Of a stretch of DNA of 64,000 nt, positions 18,165 to 25,750 are shown in pieces. The position numbers and the translations under genes were made by a program. Source of the DNA: Streptomyces sp. BK208 (GTDB lineage: Bacteria > Actinomycetota > Actinomycetes > Streptomycetales > Streptomycetaceae); the NCBI RefSeq assembly GCF_004364245.1, contig NZ_SOAV01000008.1:124001-188000 (forward strand). Reading direction: 5' to 3'. The first letter of the stretch is position 1, and each line of letters begins with the position of its first letter. The notes under the pieces were generated by a model. It had not been told where the DNA came from and did no database searches. It was given only the letters and a program-made list of their open reading frames with translations.

Positions 18165-19352
18165 CACCAGCGCCTGGCCCGCCACCACAAGGTGCACCTG
18201 CTCGCACTCGCCCGCGAACGCGGCGTTCAGACGGCCGAGTTCGTCGCGGTAGCGGCGGCCGGACGCCGTGGCCGGGACGATGCCCGAGCCCACCTCGTTC
18301 GACACCGCCACCACGGTGCGCCGGGTGGCGCGGACCGCCTCCGTCAGCTCCCGCACCCGGTCCCTGAGCGCCCGTTCGCCGCCGCCGGCCCACTCCGCGT
18401 CGTCCCACGCGCCGACCGCGTCCATCGCGTCCGTCAGCCAGAGCGACAGGCAGTCGACGAGGAGGGGCGGCCCCTCGTCCTTCAGGAGCGGCACCAGGTC
18501 GCACGTCTCGACGGTGCGCCACGACCCCGGGCGCCGCTCCCGGTGCGCGCCGACCCGGGCCGCCCACTCGGTGTCGCCGCCCCGCGTGCCGCCCGTGGCC
18601 ACGTAGACGACGTCCGGGAAGGACTCCAGCCGGCGCTCGGCCTCCACCGACTTGCCCGACCGGGCGCCGCCCAGGACGAGGGTGCGCCGCGGTACGTCGG
18701 GCACGTCCTCGTACGAGCCCACCGCCAGCGTCGTGCCGTCCGGTACCGCCCGCGCGCCGGCCGCCGCCAGCCGCCGCGTCAGCTCGGGACCCGGCGGCGC
18801 GTCGTGGTCCAGGTGGACGGCGACGACGTCCGTCGTCGGGCCCGCCGCGCCCACCGCGCGCAGCCTCGCGAGCGCGTCCGGCCGCCCCACGACGTCCGCG
18901 AGGACGAGGTCGTACGGTTCCGCCGGCGCCTCCAGACCTGCCGGAGCGCCGCCCGGGGGCACGTACAGGAACCGCCCGCCGTCCGGTCCCGTCACCGCGT
19001 AGCCGGTGCCCGGCGCGTCCAGTGCCACCGCCCGCACCCGGTGCCCGGTCAGCAGCGCCAGCTCCCGCCCGTCCGGCACCCGGCCCGGCTGCGGCAGCCC
19101 GGCCGGCACCTCCACGGCGGGGCCGTCGTGCGGGTGCGAGAGGAGCACCTGCCGTACGCCGGCCAGGGAGTGCCCGGCCCGGGCCGCGGCGAACGCGGCA
19201 CCCGGCGTCAGGTCGAGCAGCAGCGCCCCGTCCACCAGCAGCGCGGTCGCCGCGCGCGCGTACTCGCCCTGTGCCGCGGCACAGGCCGCGCAGGGGCAGT
19301 CGGGGCGGGGCAGTCCCGCCGGGGCACCGGTGCCGAGCAGAGTGACGTCCAC
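18153..19352 (-). CDS. cobU: Fusion of a metallo-beta-lactamase-like domain to adenosylcobinamide kinase/guanylyltransferase
   Basis: A 399-residue two-part protein. Residues 1-~215 resemble the metallo-beta-lactamase fold of the phnP/cyclic-phosphodiesterase type (VTLLGTGAPAG, then LLSHPHDGP). The metal motif is atypical: His73-x-His75-Asp76 is not followed by the usual Asp-His. Residues ~222-399 are a complete CobU: P-loop GGARSGKS at 228-235, VYVATGG, LLVDCLSLWLTD, and SNEVGSGIVP. CobU phosphorylates adenosylcobinamide and transfers GMP. The GTG at 19352 starts the fold at VDVTLLG. The fusion suggests the N-terminal domain acts on a corrinoid phosphate intermediate or only provides structure. 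Confidence 0.9.
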   Translation of the reverse strand: MDVTLLGTGAPAGLPRPDCPCAACAAAQGEYARAATALLVDGALLLDLTPGAAFAAARAGHSLAGVRQVLLSHPHDGPAVEVPAGLPQPGRVPDGRELALLTGHRVRAVALDAPGTGYAVTGPDGGRFLYVPPGGAPAGLEAPAEPYDLVLADVVGRPDALARLRAVGAAGPTTDVVAVHLDHDAPPGPELTRRLAAAGARAVPDGTTLAVGSYEDVPDVPRRTLVLGGARSGKSVEAERRLESFPDVVYVATGGTRGGDTEWAARVGAHRERRPGSWRTVETCDLVPLLKDEGPPLLVDCLSLWLTDAMDAVGAWDDAEWAGGGERALRDRVRELTEAVRATRRTVVAVSNEVGSGIVPATASGRRYRDELGRLNAAFAGECEQVHLVVAGQALVLRG

Positions 19353-19597
19353 GCACCGATTTTCACCGGTCGCCCGGCGACGTGCGCGCCCGAGCCCCCC
19401 GAGGGCGCGCGCCGGGCCCCGTCCGTCGTCACCGCAAGCCGTGTCCGGGCCGGTCTCCGGGCCCCCCGTCCCCCGGGCCTGGCCCGGCTTGTCCCAGGGT
19501 CTTCCACGGTGCGCCCGGCTCAGCGCATAGGCTGCGGGCGGGGGCCGGACCAAGATCCGGCTTCCGCTCTGCATGTGCTCACATCTTGGAGGCGTAC

Positions 19598-19846
19598 ATG
19601 GCGGCATGGACGTGGCGGTTCGAGACGGCCGACGGGACGGAGGTCCAGCCCGCGGTGCAGCCCGAGGAGTTCACCACGCAAGGGGACGCCGAGTCCTGGA
19701 TCGGGGAGCACTGGAAGGACCTTCAGGAGGGCGGGACCGACCAGGTGCGGCTCTTCGAGGACTCCACCGAGATCTACGGCCCGATGAGCCTGCACGCCGA
19801 GGAGGCGGAGGCCGAGGCGGAAGCCGAAGCCGAGTCCGAGGCCTGA
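19598..19846 (+). CDS. Small conserved acidic protein
   Basis: An 82-residue protein starting MAAWTWRFETADGTEV, preceded by CTTGGAGG ten bases before the ATG. The first ~65 residues look like a compact fold (ESWIGEHWKDL, VRLFEDSTEIYG), and the tail is a run of Glu-Ala repeats. I recognise it only as a protein conserved in Streptomyces, without known function. It is divergent from the CobU fusion and convergent with the HtrA-like gene, with a terminator hairpin just after it. Confidence 0.78.
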   Translation: MAAWTWRFETADGTEVQPAVQPEEFTTQGDAESWIGEHWKDLQEGGTDQVRLFEDSTEIYGPMSLHAEEAEAEAEAEAESEA

Positions 19847-19862
19847 GGGGTCCGGGTGCGGG

Positions 19863-19882
19863 CGGGGGCGGCTTCGCCCCCG
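19863..19882. terminator. Hairpin between convergent genes
   Basis: CGGGGGCG (19863-19870), a GCTT tetraloop and CGCCCCCG (19875-19882) form a perfect 8-bp stem 16 bases after the small acidic gene and before the 3' end of the HtrA-like gene. Bidirectional use is plausible. Confidence 0.7.
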
Positions 19883-19942
19883 TCGGCGCTCGCACCCTCG
19901 GAAGCTCGCCCCCGGGTGTTTCCCCCACCCGTGTCCGCCCCG

Positions 19943-21031
19943 TCACTGCTCGCCCAGCGTCACCTCGGCGGTGTGCTCCTCGCCGTCCCGGGTGTACGTG
20001 ACCTTGGTCCGGTCGCCCGGCCGCATCGACGCCAGCGCCTCGGACAGCGAGGTGATGGTGGTGATGTCCGTGTCCCCGAGCCTGACGATGACGTCCCCCG
20101 ACCGCAGCCCCGCCGCGTCTGCGGCCCCGCCGTCGCTCACCTCGACGACGGCCGCCCCGGCCGGCCGGTAGGAGCCGTCGACGACCGTGCGGGCGGTGAT
20201 GCCCAGCGCGGCCCGGCCCGAGTCGGTGACCTTGCCGTTCTTGATGATCTGCCCGGCCACCGTCGTCACCATCGACGCCGGGATCGCGAACCCGATGCCG
20301 GGCGCCGCGCTGTCCCCGAGGCCCGGATCGGTCGCCGCCAGGGTGGGGATGCCGATCACCCGGCCGTCCAGGTTCACCAGGGCGCCCCCGCTGTTGCCCG
20401 GGTTGATGGCCGCCGACGTCTGCACCATGTTGGCGATGGTCGCGCCCGTGCCGCCCCCGCTGCTGCCCTCCGTGACGGTCCGCCCGGTCGCCGACACGAT
20501 GCCCTGCGTCACGCTGGAGGACAGGCCGAGCGGCGAGCCCATCGCCAGCACGATCTGCCCGACGGCGACCTTCGCGGAGTCCCCGAAGCGGGCCGCCTTG
20601 GTCCCCTCGGGCACCCTGTCGAGCTTGATGACCGCCAGGTCCTGCTCCGGGTAGGACGAGACGAGCTTCGCGCCCAGCGCGCCCTCGTCGCGGGCGGTCG
20701 TCACCCGGAAGGACTTCTCGTCCCCGACGACGTGCGCGTTGGTGACGACGTGACCCTTCCCGTCGTACACGACCCCCGACCCCAGCGAGTCGCCTGCCTG
20801 GATCTGCACGACCGACGGCAGCACGTCCTTGATCACCCGCTCGTAGTCGGCCTGCAGATCACTGGCGGCGCGCGGCGCCGCGGCCTGCGCCGTGTCGCCC
20901 TCCCGTGCGCTCCCCGCCCCCCGGTCGGTCCCCGCCCCGGTGCCGGAACAACCGGCCGACAGCGGCAGGAGGCAGGCCAGGGCGGCGATCGGGGCGAGCA
21001 GCCGGGTCAGACGGGCGCGGGAAGTGTCCAT
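19943..21031 (-). CDS. HtrA/DegP-like serine protease lipoprotein with PDZ domain
   Basis: A 362-residue envelope protease. The signal peptide ends in LSAGC, so Cys28 is the lipidation site. The S1C domain has His100 (VTNAHVV), Asp131 (EQDLAVIK) and Ser214 (NPGNSGGAL), the full triad. A single PDZ domain covers ~275-360 (GAADAAGLRSGDVIVRLG). Such proteins degrade misfolded extracytoplasmic proteins. Membrane anchoring here is by lipid rather than by the transmembrane helix used in many actinobacterial HtrA proteins. A 52-residue low-complexity linker separates anchor and protease. Confidence 0.93.
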   Translation of the reverse strand: MDTSRARLTRLLAPIAALACLLPLSAGCSGTGAGTDRGAGSAREGDTAQAAAPRAASDLQADYERVIKDVLPSVVQIQAGDSLGSGVVYDGKGHVVTNAHVVGDEKSFRVTTARDEGALGAKLVSSYPEQDLAVIKLDRVPEGTKAARFGDSAKVAVGQIVLAMGSPLGLSSSVTQGIVSATGRTVTEGSSGGGTGATIANMVQTSAAINPGNSGGALVNLDGRVIGIPTLAATDPGLGDSAAPGIGFAIPASMVTTVAGQIIKNGKVTDSGRAALGITARTVVDGSYRPAGAAVVEVSDGGAADAAGLRSGDVIVRLGDTDITTITSLSEALASMRPGDRTKVTYTRDGEEHTAEVTLGEQ

Positions 21032-21157
21032 GGCCCGAGTCTCACCGCGCCCCGGGCCCCCGGCCCCCGTTGAACCCCCGAACGGGCGCCGGGACGGCGA
21101 CGGGACGGAACGGACGGGGTACGACCGTGTGCGCGCTCGGTCAGGGCAGCAGCCGGG

Positions 21158-22054
21158 TCACGGGAGGGACTCCGGGCCGAGCGCACGGACGAAGCCGGCG
21201 AAGGCCCGCAGCGGCGCCGGCTCGGCCGCGGTGCGCCGGACCAGCGCCCACTCGGTGGCGGGGGCGTCCGGCATCGGGAGGAACCGCACGCCGGGGTGCG
21301 TGTAGTAGCGCAGCACATGGGCGTTGAGCGGGCAGACGCCGGTCCCGGCCGCGACGTGGGTGAGGACTTCGTGGAAGGACGTCACCGGTGGGCCCGCCGG
21401 GGCGACGGGGCGCCCGAGAGGGGTCCGGGCGGGCAGCATGGCGGCGGTCCAGGACTCCGGAAGTTCCTGGCCCAGGGCGAGGACCGAGTGGTCGCCCAGA
21501 TCCTCCAGGCTCGCCTCGGCCCGCCCGGCGAGGACGTGGTCCGCGCCGACCGCGAGCACCCGGCCCTCCGTCAGCACGACCGGTCCGACGGTCAGGCCCG
21601 GTTCCCGCACCGGCAGCCACAGCAGTGCCGCGTCGGTCCTCCCCTGTCTCAGCGCGGTGAACGGATCGCTGAAGTGCACCTCCCGGAAGTCCACCCGGCA
21701 GCCCGGGTGGCGGGCGGTGAAGCGGGACACCAGGGGCGCGAGTTCGTGGCCGAGTGCGCCCATGACGCCGACGGTGAGTGTGCCCTCGACCCGTCCGGCG
21801 ACGGCGGTGGCCTCCGCCAGCGCCCGCTGGATGCCGTCGTACCCGACCCGCAGCTCCCGTGCCAGGCGTTCACCGAGCGGCGTGAGCCGCACCGACCGGC
21901 TGCTGCGGACGAAGAGCGGGCCCCCGATGCGGCGTTCCTGCGCCTTGATGGCCTGGCTGACCCGGGCCTGGGACACGTACAGGCGGGTCGCGGTCCGCCC
22001 GAAGTGCAGTTCCTCCGCGAGCGTCAGGAAGATCTCGATGTCCCGCATCTCCAC
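21158..22054 (-). CDS. LysR-family transcriptional regulator
   Basis: A 298-residue regulator with the standard N-terminal winged helix (MEMRDIEIFLTLAEELHFG, then QARVSQAIKAQERRIGG) and a periplasmic-binding-like effector domain (~90-295). It is divergent from a DoxX-like membrane protein gene 195 bases away, the typical arrangement of a LysR regulator and its target. The intergenic region contains TGTGATCGATTCTTCC but no convincing T-N11-A site that I would call. The effector is unknown. Confidence 0.92.
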   Translation of the reverse strand: MEMRDIEIFLTLAEELHFGRTATRLYVSQARVSQAIKAQERRIGGPLFVRSSRSVRLTPLGERLARELRVGYDGIQRALAEATAVAGRVEGTLTVGVMGALGHELAPLVSRFTARHPGCRVDFREVHFSDPFTALRQGRTDAALLWLPVREPGLTVGPVVLTEGRVLAVGADHVLAGRAEASLEDLGDHSVLALGQELPESWTAAMLPARTPLGRPVAPAGPPVTSFHEVLTHVAAGTGVCPLNAHVLRYYTHPGVRFLPMPDAPATEWALVRRTAAEPAPLRAFAGFVRALGPESLP

Positions 22055-22249
22055 GCGCGCGCCCCCGGCCTCGGTCCTCGGGCCCCGGCGTCAGGGCCTC
22101 GCCCGCGTCCACCGTCGATAACCCACGTGTGATCGATTCTTCCAAAAGCAGACGTTGATGGTCCAGGACGCCCGGAACAGACTTCCGACTGCCGCCACGT
22201 CGGCACACCGATCCGCCTCGTCCACTCGCACCGCCCGGGAGCCGCACCG

Positions 22250-22594
22250 ATGTCCGTCACCGCCACCGTCCTCACCGTGCTCACCGCCGTGTGGGTGGGC
22301 TTCTCCGGCGTCTCGCTGCTGCGACGCGCGCCGTTCGTCGTCGATCCGCTGGTGTCCTACGAAGTGCCCCGGTCCTGGTGGACCCCGCTCGCGGTCGCCA
22401 AAGTGCTCGGGGCGGCGGGGCTGCTGGCCGGCCTGGCCGTGCCGGCCGTCGGGGTGGTCGCGGCCGTGGGCCTGATCCTGTACTTCGTCGGGGCCGTCGT
22501 CACCGTCCTGCGCGCCCGCTCCTACAAGACCGTCGCCTTCCCGGTCCTGTACCTGGCACCCGTCGCCGCCACCCTGGCCGTCGCCTTCGCCTAG
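22250..22594 (+). CDS. DoxX-family membrane protein
   Basis: A 114-residue protein with four hydrophobic segments (about 5-23, 44-62, 69-87, 92-110) and the DoxX-like pattern of a Pro at LVSYEVP, a small-residue helix (KVLGAAGLLAGLAV), and the Arg-Lys pair before the last helix. The ATG is preceded by GGGAG. DoxX relatives are linked to quinone or redox chemistry, but function here is not known. The divergent LysR gene is the probable regulator. Confidence 0.82.
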   Translation: MSVTATVLTVLTAVWVGFSGVSLLRRAPFVVDPLVSYEVPRSWWTPLAVAKVLGAAGLLAGLAVPAVGVVAAVGLILYFVGAVVTVLRARSYKTVAFPVLYLAPVAATLAVAFA

Positions 22595-22618
22595 ACGGTC
22601 CTGCCCCCGGGGGGCGTT

Positions 22619-22639
22619 CCGCGGGCTCTCCGCCCGCGG
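22619..22639. terminator. Hairpin between doxX-like gene and convergent methyltransferase
   Basis: CCGCGGG (22619-22625) pairs with CCCGCGG (22633-22639) around a seven-base loop. It lies 25 bases after the DoxX-like stop and ahead of a convergent gene, consistent with a bidirectional terminator. Confidence 0.5.
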
Positions 22640-22710
22640 GCGCGCCGGGAAGGGCCGGCCGGTTCCGCACGACGCACCGGACCCCGCTCGGGTCGGCCCG
22701 GGCCGGCTTC

Positions 22711-23499
22711 CTAGCCCCGTACCCCGCACAGGTGCAGCAGGGCCGCGACCGCGCGGTACGGGTCGGTCCGGCCGGCCCGCTCCTCGGCGGCCAGCAGGGC
22801 CTCCAGGTCGTCCGGGGCCGGGGCGCCGTCGGGCGCCGTGTCCGTGAAGACCCGGACGCCGTACCAGGTGTGCAGCGGGGCGCCGATGCCCGCGAGCCTC
22901 GCCGTCAGCGTCGACAGCCGGTCCGCACGGACGTCGAGGCCCAGGCGGTTGCGGTAGTTCGTGGTGTCGAAGGCGGCCAGCGCGCCCGTCCAGTCGCCGT
23001 GCAGGCCGGGGCGCATCGCCAGCGCGTCGCCGTTGCGCACCACGAGCGACAGCAGGCCGCCGGGCGCGAGCATCCGGGCCAGCCCCGCGAGCAGCGGATC
23101 GGGCTCCTCGACGTACATGAGCACGCCGTGGCAGAGCACGACGTCGAAGCTGCCCGGCAGGAAGTGCACGCCGGTGTCCCGGCCGTCCCCCTCGACGATG
23201 CGCATCCGCTCCCTGATGCCCTCCGGCTGCCCGGCCAGGGCGTCGCGCGCGGTGGCGATCATCGTGGGGTCCCGCTCCACGCCGGTCACCTGGTGCCCGG
23301 CCCGAGCCAGCCGCAGCGCCTGGGTGCCCTGGCCCATGCCGACGTCGAGCACGCGCAGCCGCCTGCCCACGGCGAAGCGCCCGGCTATCTGCTCGTCCAG
23401 CTGCCGGGCCACCATCTCCTGCCGTACGACGTTGCGAAGCCCGGACAGTCCCGCTGTCCAGGCCTCGGCCGCGCCCCCGGCGAACGGTGTGGTGCTCAG
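22711..23499 (-). CDS. Class I SAM-dependent methyltransferase (SmtA-like)
   Basis: A ~262-residue methyltransferase: motif I LRVLDVGMGQGTQALRLA, acidic motif VTGVERDPTM, and post-motif VVLCHGVLMYVEEPDPLL, as in CmoM/SmtA-type enzymes. Substrate unknown. The frame is open far upstream, but the most sensible start is the CTG at 23499, which yields LSTTPFAGGAAEAW behind GGGGAGCGGCC and overlaps the TGA of the upstream gene as CTGA. That is the form translationally coupled genes take, usually as ATGA or GTGA. If the CTG is not used, an internal GTG would truncate the N terminus. Confidence 0.82.
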   Translation of the reverse strand: MSTTPFAGGAAEAWTAGLSGLRNVVRQEMVARQLDEQIAGRFAVGRRLRVLDVGMGQGTQALRLARAGHQVTGVERDPTMIATARDALAGQPEGIRERMRIVEGDGRDTGVHFLPGSFDVVLCHGVLMYVEEPDPLLAGLARMLAPGGLLSLVVRNGDALAMRPGLHGDWTGALAAFDTTNYRNRLGLDVRADRLSTLTARLAGIGAPLHTWYGVRVFTDTAPDGAPAPDDLEALLAAEERAGRTDPYRAVAALLHLCGVRG

Positions 23500-24095
23500 G
23501 GCCGCTCCCCGCGCTTGACCTGCGGCTTCGGCAGCCGGAGCCGACGCATCTGGAGCGAACGCATCAGCGCGTAGGCGACCGCGCCCCGCCTGCGCTCGTC
23601 CGGGAAGCGCTCGGCGAGCCGCTTCTTCAGCCGGAAGCCGCTGACGATCGAGTCCAGCACGATCAGCACGATGACGACGAGCCACAGCAGCAGCGCGACG
23701 TTCTGCAACGAGGCCACCCGGACCATGCTCAGCACGAGGATGATCACGGCCATCGGCAGGAAGTACTCGGCGATGTTGAACCGCGAGTCGATGAAGTCGC
23801 GCGCGAACTTGCGGACCGGGCCCTTGTCGCGGGCCGGCAGGTACCGCTCGTCGCCCTTCGCCAGCGCCTCGCGCTGCCGGGCCATCGCGGTGCGCCGCTC
23901 CTCGCGCTGCCGCTTGGCGGCGTCCTTGCGCGTGGTCGGCGTATGGGCGACGCTGCGGCGCTGGGACTGGGCCGCACTGCGCTTGGGCGTCGGCCTTCCC
24001 TTGGGGGCCTGCGGGTCACGGGGCTGCTTGGAGTCGGTCACCTGCGCACTGACGGCGCTCGGGGCCTTCTCATCCTTGGCACGGCTACGGAACAC
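23496..24095 (-). CDS. DUF3043 membrane protein
   Basis: A 199-residue actinobacterial protein. The first ~100 residues are highly charged and Lys/Arg rich (KDAAKRQREERRTAMARQRE). Two transmembrane helices lie at ~119-137 and ~143-162, followed by a basic tail. A conserved motif FARDFIDSRFNIAEYF precedes the first helix, the hallmark of DUF3043. Function unknown. I place the start at the GTG at 24095 (family members begin with a FRS-like motif). It overlaps the following methyltransferase by four bases and is presumably cotranscribed. Confidence 0.85.
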   Translation of the reverse strand: MFRSRAKDEKAPSAVSAQVTDSKQPRDPQAPKGRPTPKRSAAQSQRRSVAHTPTTRKDAAKRQREERRTAMARQREALAKGDERYLPARDKGPVRKFARDFIDSRFNIAEYFLPMAVIILVLSMVRVASLQNVALLLWLVVIVLIVLDSIVSGFRLKKRLAERFPDERRRGAVAYALMRSLQMRRLRLPKPQVKRGERP

Positions 24096-24406
24096 AAAAC
24101 CCAAGGGTACGGGGTGCCGGGGTGTGGACCCCAGCCCGGCGGGGAACGATCCGGCAACGCCGGACGTCTGTAAGGGGACAGAGCGGAAGTACGGAGCGGA
24201 TGGTGCGCACAGTCCCGGACACCGGGACTTTCCGGACAACCCCGGGGATCACCTACTCCCTGCGCCGGACGGGGAGCGTGCGCAGTCGTCCTTGGGGATG
24301 AGCGCATCCGTCCCCGAACAGTGCGGTAATGGATGCAGGGCCCGTACTGTGGGTTCTGTTGCAGTCGCTGGAGCTGGAGTCGGTCAGAAGGGGGCGCGCG
24401 AAGCCC
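24096..24406. promoter_or_regulatory. Divergent promoter region between DUF3043 gene and pspA, with a 17-bp palindrome
   Basis: No gene is seen in this 311-base stretch. It holds GTCCCGG-ACA-CCGGGAC at 24212-24228, a perfect 7-bp-arm inverted repeat, which could be an operator for the divergent pspA transcript or a hairpin in a leader RNA. Closer to pspA, CCCGTACTGTGGG (about 24340) is the best -10-like patch, but no matching -35 box is clear. Confidence 0.45.
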
Positions 24407-25216
24407 ATGAGCGGTGTCATGAAGCGTATGGGGATGATCTTCCGCGCGAAGGCCAACAAGGCCCTTGACCGGGCCGAGGACCCGCGCGAGACCCTCGATT
24501 ACTCGTACCAGAAACAGCTGGAGCTGCTGCAGAAGGTGCGCCGCGGCGTCGCCGACGTGGCCACCAGCCGCAAGCGCCTGGAGCTTCAGCTCAACCAGCT
24601 CCAGTCCCAGTCGGGCAAGCTGGAGGACCAGGGCCGCAAGGCGCTGGCGCTGGGCCGCGAGGACCTGGCCCGCGAGGCGCTCTCCCGGCGCGCCGCCCTC
24701 CAGCAGCAGGTCACCGACCTGGAGACGCAGCACGCCACGCTGCAGGGCGAGGAGGAGAAGCTCACCCTTGCGGCCCAACGCCTCCAGGCCAAGGTGGACG
24801 CCTTCCGCACGAAGAAGGAGACCATCAAGGCCACCTACACGGCGGCTCAGGCGCAGACCCGCATCGGCGAGGCGTTCTCCGGCATCTCCGAGGAGATGGG
24901 CGACGTCGGCCTGGCCATCCAGCGGGCCGAGGACAAGACCGCCCAGCTCCAGGCCCGGGCCGGCGCCATCGACGAGCTGCTCGCCTCCGGCGCCCTCGAC
25001 GACCAGTCCGGCATGCGCAAGGACGACATCCAGGCCGAGCTGGACCGGCTCTCCGGTGGTACGGATGTAGAGCTGGAACTGCAGCGCATGAAGGCCGAGC
25101 TGGCCGGGGGCTCCACCGCCGACCGCCAGGCCATCGAGGGCGGCCAGGGTCAGGGCCAGGCCCCGTCCCAGTCCCAGCAGCAGCCGCAGGACACCCCGCG
25201 CTTCGACAAGCAGTAG
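24407..25216 (+). CDS. pspA: PspA/IM30-family membrane stress protein
   Basis: A 269-residue peripheral membrane protein predicted to be mostly coiled coil from ~25 to 220, as in PspA/Vipp1, which forms ESCRT-III-like scaffolds protecting damaged membrane. The N terminus MKRMGMIFRAKANKALDRAEDP is the amphipathic helix plus the conserved start of the fold, and DPRETLDYSYQKQLELLQK follows. A Gln-Gly-rich tail (~245-265) is extra. The start at 24407 follows AGAAGGGGGC. It is followed closely by pspAA and then by a two-component system, a common actinobacterial Psp neighbourhood. Confidence 0.93.
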   Translation: MSGVMKRMGMIFRAKANKALDRAEDPRETLDYSYQKQLELLQKVRRGVADVATSRKRLELQLNQLQSQSGKLEDQGRKALALGREDLAREALSRRAALQQQVTDLETQHATLQGEEEKLTLAAQRLQAKVDAFRTKKETIKATYTAAQAQTRIGEAFSGISEEMGDVGLAIQRAEDKTAQLQARAGAIDELLASGALDDQSGMRKDDIQAELDRLSGGTDVELELQRMKAELAGGSTADRQAIEGGQGQGQAPSQSQQQPQDTPRFDKQ

Positions 25217-25237
25217 CCCACGCCTAGGAGGGCCGAC

Positions 25238-25522
25238 ATGATCGTACGGATCATGGGGGAGGGACAGCTGAAGCTGGCCGACGGCCGGCTCACCCAGCTG
25301 AACGAGCTGGACGACGAGCTCCTCGCCGAGATGGAGAACGGCGACGGCCCCGGCTTCCGGGCGACCCTCCAGGCCCTCCTGGCCAAGGTCCGCGAACTGG
25401 GCGAGCCCCTCCCGGACGACACCTTGGAGCCGTCCGACCTCATCCTCCCCTCCCCGGACGCCACCCTGGAGGAGGTCCGCGAGCTGCTGAGCGACGACGG
25501 CCTCATCCCGGGAAGCGCCTGA
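25238..25522 (+). CDS. PspA-associated protein PspAA
   Basis: A 94-residue acidic protein beginning MIVRIMGEGQLKLADG, the typical start of PspAA proteins encoded next to pspA in actinobacteria. It continues with a Leu-rich helix and ends in LSDDGLIPGSA. AGGAGGG lies just before the ATG and 21 bases separate it from pspA, so the two are one operon. It probably modulates PspA assembly, though its mechanism has not been settled to my knowledge. Confidence 0.88.
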   Translation: MIVRIMGEGQLKLADGRLTQLNELDDELLAEMENGDGPGFRATLQALLAKVRELGEPLPDDTLEPSDLILPSPDATLEEVRELLSDDGLIPGSA

Positions 25523-25620
25523 GCACCCCGGCCAGGCACTCCAGCCGCTGCGGCGCCGCACTGACGCCGGCCGGCATCCCCGTCTCGTGCGGTGCCGTGC
25601 TGACGCCGGTCGAGATGTCC

Positions 25621-25690
25621 AGCCCGTCCGGCGTTTGAGGACGAGGCCCGTTCAGGGCCGAAGCGGGGTCGGGGGGCGCAGCCCCCAGCC
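25621..25690 (+). repeat. Common Streptomyces intergenic repeat with terminator-like hairpin
   Basis: The sequence around CCGGCGTTTGAGGACGAGGC is a repeat I recognise as widespread between Streptomyces genes. It ends in GGGGGC-GCA-GCCCCC (25672-25686), a compact hairpin that probably terminates the pspA-pspAA transcript. Upstream of it (25523-25620) two similar CGCCGG-rich tracts occur, without coding potential. Confidence 0.6.
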
Positions 25691-25750
25691 GACGCCCACC
25701 GAACACCGGCCCCTCAAAAGACACGCCCACTCCGGCTACCGTAAAAAACC

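Noticed and set aside
14281..19600. Cobalamin riboswitch upstream of cobS, cobT or cobU
   Set aside because: No B12-box-like sequence was seen in the upstream regions of these genes.
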